DNA of 64,000 nucleotides from Cliona cf. orientalis (taxonomy: Eukaryota > Porifera > Demospongiae > Clionaida > Clionaidae), in the NCBI GenBank assembly GCA_963930775.1, contig OZ005700.1, positions 9,248,609 through 9,312,608 on the forward strand, given 5' to 3'. Position 1 is the first letter of the stretch; each line of letters starts with the position of its first letter. Made by a program: the position numbers and the translations under genes. Shown piece by piece: positions 48,188 through 59,891 of the stretch. The notes beneath the pieces are model-generated. The model ran no database searches. It was not told the origin of the DNA and saw only the letters and a program-made list of their open reading frames with translations.

Positions 48188-51100
48188 ATGTCTACTGGGA
48201 GCGAGGCGAGCTCCAGTAGAGGCGGCAGCTCGAGGGAGGAGCTGCTCCAAAGTCACGTGGCTCAACTCAAAGAAGATCTAGAGAGAGAAAGAGCGGAGAA
48301 GACCCAGATTCATCGCGAGAAAGTGAGAGAGATAAAAGCCGCAAGAGAAACTGAACAAGCCAATGCTCGTGAGCAGCTGGAAAACGTCAAGATCAAACTA
48401 CAAAAGGAGAAGGCACAAGAGCTAGAGGTTGGCCTCCTCAGTTCTCTATTGACTGATCTGACTAGCTAGAATATGACGTACATGCAGGAGCAACGTGATC
48501 AGCTGAGCAGGGACTATGAGCAAAGGATAAAGATCCTTAAAAAGGAGTACGAGGATCAAATACATGATTTGAATCATGCTCACAAGGTGGAGAAACGTGA
48601 CTTGATAGAGAAGCTAAGAGCTGAAATAAGCCAGGTTTGCTGGTATGAGTGTATGTCTTGATAATTGAAGCTCATTGTTGTGCAGGAGATGGAGGAGGCT
48701 CTGGGGTCAAAGTACGAAGGAGAACGTCGAAAGATGCACCATGAGATGTTTGAGACGCAGCAGCAGCTGAGTGTCCTTGAGGAGAGGTATGCTGACCTGA
48801 AGGACGCCGACAGAAACACAGTGACCGTGCTCAAGGATGCAGAGAAACAGCACAGAAATGAGATAGAAAAACTCAATAAACAGCATCGCCTTGCACTCAA
48901 AAAACAGGTGGGTACCTAGGTATAGGGTCAGGGTGGGAAAATAATTGTCATAATTGATTTTTATTTCAGATGGAGGAATTGGATGCAGCGAACAGAAAAA
49001 TGCAAAGTAAAGATAAGGAGCTGGCAAAATTGACAGAGAGACTTTCCAGGACAGAAGCTGACAAGGAGAGGCTGCAGGATGAGGTGAAACGACTAAAGCA
49101 GGCTGAGTCATGGACAAGGAGGTCAACTAGTCCACCTTCACTCTCACCTAGCTCAAGCATAAATGATCTGGTTGGTCACTTAATTAAGTAGCTACTAATC
49201 CAAAGCCACCTTGATCGCTGATATTGAGCAGGTCTCTAAGCGAGAGAGGGACATGGTCATGAAGAACAGTGAACTGAGCTTCAGAGTGCGAACCCTGGAG
49301 GACAATATTGCTCAGCTTAGGCAGGAAAAATCAAAATTGGTAATTATGCAACATTGTGCAAATCAGTAATTTGTACTTCAATATTTTTTTATTTCACAGC
49401 AAACAAAGTTAAGCGAGAGCAGGCAACAGCTGGCACCTCTGGAAGAGCAAAAGGTCAAACTAGGACATAGAATAAATGATCTGAACTCATCGCTACGATC
49501 ACGAGAGAAAAAGATTGAGCAACTTTCCAAAGCAGTTCTGGAATTGAAGAGTGGGAAGCAGCAGCTCGAGGAGGAGACAGGGAGACAGAGGAAATCCCTA
49601 CAGCAACAGCTGAGCATATGCTCCACCCTCAGGGCAGAGAAAGAGAAGTTAAAAGTAAAGAACGCCAAACTGCAGCAAGCCACTACCGTGAGTCTATTCA
49701 GATATTCCCCTGCCTAAAGAGTGGGGGGATTATGAATTAACTGAGTCATCTCCTTACAGAGTCTGAGTGAGAAGCTTGAAAGCTTGGAATCAGAGAATAG
49801 AGACTTGCATTTGAGTCTGAGTCCGGGTCCCATGTCCCCTCTCAGCCCCTCCTCCCCTCCAGACATTGACAGTCCTCTATCATCCAGTGCCAACAGCAGT
49901 GCACTGGTGGAGCAACTAGACCAGCTCGAGTTCGACAAAGAAGAGATACAGACAAAATATGAAGAGATGAAGGTGAGTGAAAATTGCTAGCAATAATTCT
50001 ATTGTACTGTGGCTGAGCCCACTGCTTGTATATACACAGGGAGAGTATGTTGATCTTCGTGACAAGTACAAGAAAGTGAGATCAAAATATGAAGATCTTC
50101 AAGGGAAGTACAGGAACCTGCAGGCTACCTGCACTCTGGTTAGTTGACCAGTAAAAATAATAATTTTATAGATCATAAACTAATGTTGATTGATAGCTGG
50201 AAGAGAAGCTGCGAATTCTTGAGAAGGAGCACAGAGATCTGGAGAGTGAGGTGGTGTTGCTACGTAGGCCGGGAAAGACTAGCCCTTCTCATGATGTAAA
50301 GAGGTTTGAAACAATCTTGGAGTCACTGCAAAAGCAGCTTGAAGAGAAGGAGGCAAAGATCTGTGAACTAGAGGACTTCATTGTCGAGCAAGATGAAGTG
50401 AGACTAGTCATTAACTAATTTCGGTTCTTTGTAATAATATTATTCTTGATGATTTTGTAGGTTGCTAATAAATCAGAGGAGTTACTGAAACGAGAGAAGG
50501 CAGAGCTCGAGTCTAAGCTGACTGAGAGTATAGCCAGCGACATGGAGCAACTGAACAAACAAGTAAATGACCTTCAAATGGAACTGGAGGCAGCGAATGA
50601 GGTGAGAGACAGAGAGAGAGAGGGGGGGGGGAGGGAGAGGAGGGGGAGTGAAGATGTCTGGTATCTAGGCCTGGGCCAAATATTCGTGAATAATTTTTTG
50701 AGTAATAGGCAGCTTCTTGAAGAAGTTGAATAATGGGCTTTTCAACTGCTCAAGGAAGTAGTGCACATGCACATTGTGTGCTTATAACAGCAAACAATTA
50801 GTCGTCGATCACTTTTGGGAGTGCTGAAAGTTCCTTTAGCCTCAGAACTTACAAGAAAGAGAAAATTTGCCAGATAGTATCCAACAAAAGTTGATTTTGT
50901 CGGATATTGTCCAACAAAAATTGATTTTACCGGATTATGATAAAATGCCGGATATTGTCCAACAAAAGTTGATTTTGTCGGATATTATCTGACAAAACTT
51001 GATTTTGCCGGATTATGATAAAATGCCAGATAGTATCCGACAAAAGTAGATTTTGTCGGATATTGTCCAACAAAAATAAAATGCCGGATAATATCCAACA

Positions 51101-54100
51101 AAAGTTGATTTTGTCGGATATTATCCGACAAAACTTGATTTTGCCGGATTATGATAAAATGCCGGATAGTATCCGACAAAAGCAGATTTTTTTCGGATAT
51201 TGTCCAACAAAAATAAAAATTAATTTTGCCAGATATTGTCCAACAAAAGTTCATTTTGTCGGATATTATCTGACAAAGGTTGATTTTGCCAGATTATGAT
51301 AAAATGGCCGAACAGTATCCGACAAAAGTTGCTTTTGTCGGATATTATCCAACAAAAATTAATTTTGCCGGATATTGTCCAACAAAAGTTGATTTTGCCA
51401 GATTATGATAAAATGCCGGAGAGTATCCGACAAAGTTGATTTTGTCGGATATTATCCGACAAAAAATGGATTTTGCTGGATTATAATAAAATATTTGATA
51501 TCGTCCAACAAATTTGCATGTAATCCAGCACTTGTTGGCCAATATGTACATTCTGATTGTATTTGTGTTTCATTTGCACTTTGTCAGCTTTTTTTTAAGA
51601 ACAATAGCTCTTGAATAATGGGATAGATAAGTGAAGAATAATTATTATTTTGAATAATGGGCAAATTATTTGGCCCAGGCCTGCTGGTATCTATGACTGT
51701 GTACTATATGCAGCTACTAAAGTCTAAAACGAAGGAAATAGAACAACTCGAAGAAAAACTGTCCTCCATTGGTGAACAAGGTAGGATGCCTGCAGATAGT
51801 CAAACTGCACATTGATCTAATCACCATCTCGACCATTACAGAATCTGATGGTGATGGACTAAGTAGTCCACTATCTGCTGGGAAGCTTGAGCGATATATA
51901 CAGCAGTACAAGACTCAAATCACGCAGCTTGATGAAAAGGTACACAAATCTTTAACCATCAAATTACCTAAGAAATTATGAATTTCTGTTAAATAGAATG
52001 TGGGTCTTCAGCGAGACCTTGCTGCTGCTATAGCAGAGGTATCTCAGCTTCATGAGCTGACTGTTGAGCTGGAGGGACGATTGGAGGAGGACCATACAGC
52101 TCACGAGGAAGCAGTCGCTGGGAGGGACGAGGAAATTGACCTCCTCAACCAAAGGGTATGATGTTATACAGAGAAATCCTATGCATTATGTACTTGTGGA
52201 TTTTCATTGCAGTTGACTCAACTAGAGACCAAACTGATTAAGCTAAGCCGGGGTTTGCCCTTTGACCCCAGCCGCAAGGATTTCACACCTCTTGCCGACA
52301 AGGTCTATGAAGCTATTGCTCAAGTAAGGGAGTGTATATAATATTATTATATGTGTTGAGATTATAATTATCATCAGTATGATGTCACATTGGGCAGGTG
52401 CGGCAGGCTGTGTCTGATGACTCTGATGTGCTGAGTGTGGCAATGGCCTCCCTGGAGGATGCTACCAATCAACTCATTCATGCACTTATTCCAACATACA
52501 CTCCAACACCACCGCCCAGCTCACCTTTGAACTCTTCTGGTACAACTAATGCTTCCCCAACTTCACCAGCCCCACCCCCTCCATTATCATCTCCTCCAGC
52601 AATGCCAGCCCCGCCCCCTCCATTGTCGTCTCCTCCAGCCCCACTCCCTCCAATGTTGCCTCCTCCAGCGATGCCAGCTACGCCCCCTCCAATGTCATCT
52701 CCAGTGGTGCCAGCACCCACTGCATTCTCACGAGCCCCACCCCCTCCAGACTCACCTCCTCCTGCATCACCCTCTTCCATTCTGAGGATATCCAGCAATT
52801 TCACTGAACTGCCGTTGACTTATCGTACGGTGTTAGCTGATGCTCCAGTGGAAAGACAAGATGGCTGGTCACAAACCAGGCCTCCTCTCTCGCTGAATCA
52901 GTCAACACAGACTGCCTCTGCCAGGAGAACAGTGGACGACATCCCCAAGAGGCCAAAGACAGTCAACTGCTCCACACAAACTCATAAAGGGAGAGCAAGG
53001 GAGCAGTCTTCGCAGACTCCGCCCCCCAGGAAACCAATGAGCAGCGAGAGAGCAACACAAACGGCCACTGCTAGGACTCCTCGAAAAGTTGAAAGGTCAT
53101 CACAGACAACCGAGCGACGGAAGCTATCAGCAATCGATAATTCCACCCAAACTCCGCGAGCTTGGAGGCAAGATATTAGACCAACGACTATACCAGGTGG
53201 GTGGAGTCCAGATGCAGGGAATATCCTCAAAGACGGGGGGCTTCAAAATGGCTACAGTTTACCTGAGGGCCTGAAGCTACATGGCAGGGACAATGCGCGT
53301 GCTCATGGGATCTACAATGGATCTCTGAACTCCACGTGGCCCAATCACTCCTGGTCCAAACCTCTCTCTGGCGATGAAGGAGAGATAAAGTCAAATGGAG
53401 TCCCAGAGGAACTGCCTCGTGTATTTGTCGCTGTCATGGACTATGACCCCAACTCACTCTGCACTACAGGAAGGCCAGAGCTGGAGCTGACAGTGCACAC
53501 AGGTCTAGTCTGTCCTAACGTAAATACTTTAGCCTGCATAATACGATTGTGTGTGTGAGTAGGTGATGTTGTGTGTGTGGAGGGGGAGATGGACGAAGAT
53601 GGCTACTACCACGCCTCCTTTGGTGGCATCACTGGCCTTCTGCCTGCAAACTTCATCCAAGAGACTGAAGTGGCCAATCTATCCACAAGAGAGAGGCTAT
53701 TCAACCAGGTGCTACTTGAAACTACATCTTTAGGAAAGTACTCACTTTTGTTTGTTTTTGTGTAGAGCTTGTCTCATAATTGGAGTACTAGTAGTTCGCC
53801 AGTGAGCAGCAAAGGTCAACAAAGGTCACCGTTGACTCATTCCCAACTCCCGAGAGGTAAACATTTGTGTGCGTGTATTTTCACTATCTGTTTTGAGAGA
53901 GGAAGTATGTGTGTGTATGATAGTAATGGAGTCGTCTTTGTCACTAGAAGGCAGCGAGTGTTCTCCGCAAGCCCCCCTCTCCTTCCATGTTGAGAAGGCT
54001 CTTGGCCATAATGGTCTGCTGGTTGCCTGGCAACCTCCCCCCATGGACTCAATGTGCCGTAGCAACGGTTGCCTCGTGACTGGCTACCAGGTTTATGTCA

Positions 54101-55222
54101 ACGGCCAGACAAAGAGTCTTGTCAGTGGGGCCTCACAGAGCAGAGTAAGTGTGCTCTATTGTTGTGTGATCTCCCAAGCTGATTGGTCAACGCTTTCTGC
54201 TACAGACTCTCCTCAATGGAATCTCACTCACTAAAACACTCCAGCTGGGCATCTCTACCTCTAGCGTCGAGGGGAAGAGCTCAAAAATCATTGAGATCAC
54301 CTACCGCGGCCGTCCTATCAGTGTAAGTCTCTAAATTTGGTGTGTGTACGTACTATAACAATGTACCATATACCACAGCTATCACGCACCAGTCCAGAAC
54401 CAGAGACTTATAGAACAGTAAGAGGAGGCACATGATCGATATAGCACTTGTAATAAAATAGCACCCCTTGTCTTCTCCCACCCCACCCCCACCTTCTCTA
54501 GTTTGTTGCCCTTTACGACTATGACCCAGCCAAGTGTTCCCCCAGTGATAACCCCGAGTTTGAACTGTCCTTCAAAGAAGGTGATCTTATTCTAGTGCAT
54601 GGTCAGGAGAAAGATGGATTTCTGGTTGGAGAAGTAAGTACCTCCTCTAAATAATGCACACTGCTCTCTCGAAGCCAACTATTCTGTCCCTGTGCTTGCA
54701 GCTGAATGGTAAGCAGGGCTGGGTGCCGGCCTCCTTTGTCACTCAAGTCAGCGGATCCACGGATCACGTATGTCACTTCATTGAAGCCTCAAGTATCAGC
54801 TGTAAAGTTTGATAAATTTTGTAGGGGAAGTCTGGGTTGGTGTCCCCTACTGAGCGCCCTGGAGGAGCCCACCTCACCAGATCAAGGGTATGAAATTATG
54901 CACATCAGTGCGAAGGCTTGGCAGTGGATTATCAGTATGTGTGTGTGTGTGTGTGCAGAGGATGGTGGCTCTCTATGACTACGACCCCCACCATGTCTCA
55001 CCAAACCCCAACCCAGACGCTGAACTGACATTTCACGCTGGTGATGTCATCACGGTCTATGGATACATGGTTAGTTGAGGAATAATGGAAATAATTACAT
55101 CATCATTATGTCACTCTCTCTCTGGTTACGTGTAGCAGAGTGATGGATTTTACAGCGGAGAGCTGAATGGGAGGTGTGGTCTCGTACCCTCAAACTTCCT
55201 CAAAGAAATACAGCAAACTTAA
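48188..55222 (+). CDS. RIMBP: RIM-binding protein (coiled coil, SH3-FN3-SH3-SH3)
   Basis: RIM-binding proteins are scaffolds that link RIM and voltage-gated calcium channels at secretory active zones through SH3 domains. More than twenty exons start at MSTGSEASSSRGGSSREE. The N-terminal part is a long coiled coil (exons 48188-52325). The exon 52398-53501 encodes a Pro-rich segment followed by repeated S-x-Q-T motifs (NQSTQTAS, NCSTQTH, EQSSQTPP, ERATQTAT, DNSTQT). SH3-1 is at about 53419-53670 (VFVAVMDYDPNS, GLLPANFIQE). One FN3-like domain lies near 53970-54320. SH3-2 (FVALYDYDPAKC, GWVPASFV) and SH3-3 (MVALYDYDPHHV, CGLVPSNFLKE) end the protein. Vertebrate RIM-BPs have three FN3 domains; one is clear here. 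Confidence 0.87.
50860..51530. repeat. Palindromic tandem repeat in RIM-binding protein intron
   Basis: About twenty degenerate units built from TTTTGTCGGATATTATCC and CAACAAAAGTTGATTTTG, mixed with GCCGGATTATGATAAAATG. The core TTTTGTCGGATA + TTATCCGACAAAA is nearly self-complementary, so each unit can form a hairpin on either strand. Open frames on both strands here are by-products of the repeat. Similar GTTGGATACTGTCTGG units occur in the LIPT2 intron. Confidence 0.85.
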
Positions 55223-55461
55223 GGTAGATCCTAGCAGACTAACATTATTGTACCAGATTGAATCTCTCTCTCTCTCTCTCTGTCATGCAGTGATACTTGG
55301 AGATGCTTAACCTACATGTACACGTACTATTAGAAATTAACTTGTACTGGTTAACATACACTATGACTTGTATTTAGTAATGAGTACTTGATGTCATGAT
55401 ATCAATGCTGTGGTCAGTGACGCTAGAAGCATTATCAGTTACTGTTAGTGTGTTGTACTAT

Positions 55462-58400
55462 TCATTGCTGCCTCTCCCTTCTCAGCTGCTCCATGTGCTT
55501 GGCCTGGGTCCAAAGGTCAAGGGTCAGCTGTTCCTGTCCGTAGCTGAGGCTCAGTAGTCGGGATAGAGTGAGTAGATACTGGAAGACGGCCCCAGTCATG
55601 CTAGGATCACTCTGGCGAAGGCCAACAAAGTCCTCCTCAAGACCCTGAACACACACACATGGCTAAATCACGCACTGATTCACTTGAGGAGAAGGGCTGA
55701 CCTTTTGCACTTGCTGGTTGAGAGAGTAAGGGTGAAGTCGCTGGAGAGAGAGGTAGCAGCGGAGCCGGGAGAGGTCACCCTCGGAGAGGGCGGGGCTGAT
55801 GATGTCATCACTGGAGGGGGACACTGGAACCACAGGAACATGACAATCTACCTAACGAGAGAGAAAGGGTGGGAGGGAGGGGGAAGAGTAACTAGATAGG
55901 GTAAGGCAGGTATCGGTCGTCACTAACTTACTTGGAGAATAGACTTTCCTTCAGAAGCAATAAGCACTTGCTAAGTATCATGTATAAGAGTAGATGAATT
56001 ACATAATATCTAATGCATCATGTAGTGTGGCACATACCAGGTCTGTATGAAATTCAGTTGTGTGGAAGAGAAAATCGTAGTTTAATTTTTGCCACTGGAT
56101 GACATTTCCTAGAGCAGTTAGGTTCTTGAGGCCATCTTGGTTGAGCTGTCCTGCTGACAGAGCTGTCTCATCGACTAGAATATGGCTCCCTGGAAACTCA
56201 AGACATCACATACGAGAGGCGAGATCATTCTCAACCATCCCTCACCATCAGTGAGCTGAAGCAGGCCAGAGCTCAGCCTGTTGGCATTGTAGTCTTTCTT
56301 CGGAGAAAATCTCCACTTATTCATATTCTCCAAACTCATTGGCAGATACACACTCTATAAAATATTTCACCAAGGCATTACAAGTTAGTAATGTACCTTA
56401 GGGCTACAATTATTTGCGAGTACAAATTTTTGCAGATTTCGGAAATAGCGCCATTTAGCGGGTACTCATTTTGGCGATTTTTTCAAAATAATAACATTCT
56501 ATTTATTCGAAAATGTTGAAAAATTTAATACTCGTGGGTACAATTTTTAGCAAAAATTAGGCAAATTACTAATTTCGCTAAATTTAATATCCGCAAACAA
56601 AAGTGTCCTTAATGTATAGCACCAATATTACTAACTTTACCAATATTACCCTTGTCACTGCCATCGCCTGCGGCACCAAAATTACTAATTTTACCAATTT
56701 TACCAACTTGACCAACATTATCCTTGTCACTACCGTCGCCTACGGCACCAAAATTACTAACTTTACCAATTTTATTAATTTTACCAACATTACCCTTGTC
56801 ACTGCCGTCGCCTATGGTACTAACATTACTAACTTTACCTACATTACCATTGTCGCTGCCATTGCCTATGGCACCAAAATTACTAATTTTACCAATTTTA
56901 CCAACTATACCAACATTACCCTTGTCGCTGCCGTCGCCTACAGCACTAATATTACTAACTTTACCAACATTATCATTGTCACTGCCATTGCCTACGGCAC
57001 CAAAATTACTAATTTTATCAATTTTACCAACTTTACCAACATTACCCTTGTCGCTGACATCACCTATGGCACCAAAATTACTAACTTTACCAATTTTATC
57101 AACTTTATCAACATTACCATTGTCACTGCCATCGCTTATGGCACTAATATTATTACTAACTTTACCAATATTACCCTTGTCACTGACATCACCTACGGCA
57201 CCAACATGTATTGGTGCCGTAGGCGACGGCAGCGACAATGGTAATGTTGGTAAAGTTGGTAAATGTTGGTGCTGTATGTTGTACGCAGGCATGCCAGTAC
57301 AATACAGTGCCCCAGACTATTGAGTGCATCTCAAATCCCAGCCCGTGATATAATACTATAACACACAAGTATGTCAATTGGTAGTACAGTGAGCATGCCA
57401 TCTGAAGCATCACGAACTTTCACCCTATTAGTATTACTTCACATTCGTAGACCACACCCCTCGATGCAGCAGCTGCTCAAACTTGCCACAGTAATGGTGA
57501 TGTTCTCGCTCTGTCGAATCTACTACCAGGATATAATGACAAAGAACAAACCTCGTCTCTCGCTTCGCTCAAAGCTCAGTGACCTGCTGAGCTGGCCTCT
57601 CGAAACGTGCGCCGCTTTGTGCCGTTCGTTCGAGAAATTATGCATCTCTATGGCCACCCTTGTTTGTGCATACGGCACTGCAAATCTGACCAATCGTGGG
57701 CCTTCTGAACTTGTAGAAGAGAGCATCTTTTATGCCCTCCAGGTTAGCACACTGACTATATAAGAAAAATGATCATCTGAAAAATATTTTTCGTTGTATA
57801 TAGTATAATCAAAATGTGACTACAGTCGAGTATGGCCGGGGGGGGGGGGGGGGGGGCGGTACCTTAGTCAGCAAGAGCTGGAAGAGATACTGCAAATTGG
57901 AGACAATTTGAGAAGAACAGTTTGAGAGGTTGAGAGCGAATTTGCCCAGAGCTAGCAGCTCTGTTCGACCATGCCTGCATTTGGTTCACTATAAAGCACC
58001 AGCAAAATACCGCAAATGACTTACACGGCAGAGAGAAGATGGAGCAACACAAATTCTGCCCCCAACTGGTCTCCTAGCAAAGCATCACTGAGTAGCCTAA
58101 TCAGCAGTTTTCTGGTAGCTTGTACATCAAATGACAGTTCTATAAAATGTAGGTATAAGTGATTGAGATAAGCCTTGTACCCCTTATGTACATGTAAGCC
58201 TATACTCCCAGAGCATGAGGATAGTACACATCAGAGGTATACATAGTTGCATGCAATATATTAAAATTATTTTCAGTGATTTGAGTAGACTAAAGAGAGC
58301 ACCTTTTCTATCAGAGGGGATGCTGAGTTTCCACGGCAACAGTGGGTTGTTATGTGTGAGGTGTTGGACTGTGATGGCGTGAATGCGAGGAGTGAGGGAG

Positions 58401-59809
58401 GGAGGGGGGCAGTGGGCCCGTCGCTCAGAGGCTGTTTCCATGGTGATGATGTCTCCTCCGCTGGCCTCCCCCTCTCCCCCTCCCACGTCAGCCAGTGCTG
58501 GGTCTCGAGACAGGACACCATATACCTCCAAACAACTACAAACCTTGAACTCATCAAAATTCTCATAAACCTGAAATAGAGTACATGTATGAGCGTACAC
58601 AATCTCAAGGATCAAAATTTCTGTGTGAGTGTATGTGTACCTTGACAAGGCATGGGACTCCGCCCTCCCAGGGAAGGGGGAAGTTGAAATCATGGTCCTC
58701 CTTTGCCTCCCGTCCCCTCCCCTCCCCCTTCATGTCCGGCTTTGGCTGCCCATCATCCCTCACTCTCTTGGAGTCCACTGCACTCTCCTCTGAACACTCA
58801 TCATCTGGGACTGGCCGCTTAGTGCCACGCCCACTGGCATCTGTAGTCAGACCACACCCACTAGTCACACCCATCTCCTTGCCATACAGCTGATGTATTT
58901 AGTCAAGGTCTGTCTGTTTTTCAGAAATTATGATCGTCTTTAGTAAAAAAAAGTGTACAAGGATACGTCCTTGACCCAGGGGGTTTCCCCTGGAATGGGG
59001 ACGCAGTAGAGAGTCTGTCTATCAGCTGTCTTATTCCTGGGATGATCAAAATCAATCTCACAGTCTACCTGCATGGATACAATACAGGGACAGCATATCA
59101 CATGACTATCATGTGATCAGTTCATCTCACTGGATGATGGTTGAGATCTCTGTACCAGCCACTGCAAGCCACCTATATTATAGATGTACACACACTCATA
59201 ATAAATGTGAACAATGGATAGCCGGTACAAGTGGCGACCTACAGACATGCTACTGGATGCTTACAGCTTCTCCTTGGCCGTGCTGCTGGATGCTTACAGC
59301 CTCCCCTTGGCAACTGCTGCTGCTACTGGCAGAGCTACGGATGTGGTAGACTTGAAAGTAGAACTCTGGATCAAACTGGTCCTGGACCATACACCTGTAG
59401 CGTACCAGGCTGTGGTGGGGAACACTCAAAACAGACGATGCATTCAAAAGAGGAACCTGAAGAGCGCATATGCGAGGGAAGTAGATCTATGCATGATTTG
59501 AGGCAGCTCCAAATGGCTGGAGGAGTCTGATAATTTGAGGGTGCATGCTGATCTCAAGCTACAGGAGTCAGTGCCAATGGATGGCTGTGCACAGTGCTTT
59601 ACTACCAATGGACGGACTCACTGATCTTCTGCAAGCCTCCGATGAAATGATTTGCTCCTCCAGCGCATCTCTGACGGAGCCACCCCGCCCTATGGATTAC
59701 ACAGACAAGATCAGATCAGTATAGAGCATTCAAGACGGCCAAGTCGCTCACCAATAATCTCCTCCACCACTGCAAGGGGATCGCTTACCCAACGATCCGC
59801 CTCCTCCAT
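55462..59809 (-). CDS. MCMBP: MCM complex-binding protein (mini-chromosome maintenance binding protein)
   Basis: Nuclear protein that binds MCM3-7 and helps load, store or unload MCM helicase and maintain sister cohesion. First exon encodes [20 protein letters not shown]. Next exons give [20 protein letters not shown] and, after a charged linker, [125 protein letters not shown] and [19 protein letters not shown]. The end is [20 protein letters not shown]. The order and spacing follow the vertebrate protein. The intron 56355-57862 (about 1.5 kb) is much longer than the rest and full of repeats. The donor next to it is followed by a long C run on the gene strand. Confidence 0.92.
56396..56616. 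mobile_element. MITE-like element in MCMBP intron
   Basis: A 220-bp AT-rich block with imperfect inverted ends: TTAGGGCTACAATTATTTGC at the left and GCAAACAAAAGTGTCCTTAA at the right, the latter reading TTAAGGACACTTTTGTTTGC on the other strand. No coding capacity. It directly abuts the tandem array. The call is tentative. Confidence 0.45.
56617..57275. repeat. Tandem array of ACCAA-N-TTACC units ending in a fold-back
   Basis: About seven copies of a unit near 90 bp made of 9-bp steps (TTACCAACT-like) followed by CCCTTGTCACTGCC and GCCTACGGCACCAA. At 57192-57204 and 57211-57223 the sequence turns back on itself with 13-bp perfect arms around a 6-base loop, then continues as an inverted partial copy to about 57275. 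Because the units are multiples of three, both strands show 200-residue open frames with simple repeats. These are not taken as genes. Confidence 0.88.
57276..57862. other. Rest of the large MCMBP intron, uncertain content
   Basis: Contains a 130-codon open frame on the plus strand (57371-57763) and a shorter one on the minus strand, with no recognisable family and no splice logic. A run of about 22 G at 57839-57860 lies beside the MCMBP donor. It may be decayed mobile-element sequence. Confidence 0.4.
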
Positions 59810-59891
59810 AGCTAGCAAGCACTCAGCTGCACAACTAGCACGTGGTGACGACCATTACCGAGAAGAAACGACCTATACCTAGGGGGCATCT
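59810..59891. promoter_or_regulatory. Bidirectional promoter MCMBP / MRPS9
   Basis: Only 82 bp separate the two divergent start codons, the tightest pair in the window. Promoter role is inferred from layout. Confidence 0.5.

Noticed and set aside
50860-51530. CRISPR-like array
   Set aside because: Units are degenerate and contiguous, without unique spacers of constant length, and the DNA is nuclear animal sequence.
50985-51551. Open frames on both strands in the RIM-binding protein intron
   Set aside because: They are produced by the palindromic repeat and have no family resemblance.
56603-57292. Open frames of 213 and 227 residues on opposite strands, rich in N-F-T-N-I-T and G-K-V-S-N
   Set aside because: They follow from a tandem repeat whose unit is a multiple of three; both strands are open, there is no start context, and they lie inside an MCMBP intron.
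57371-57763. 130-residue plus-strand open frame in the large MCMBP intron
   Set aside because: No recognisable domain, no splice partners, and adjacent to repeats. It could be decayed mobile-element sequence, but this cannot be shown.
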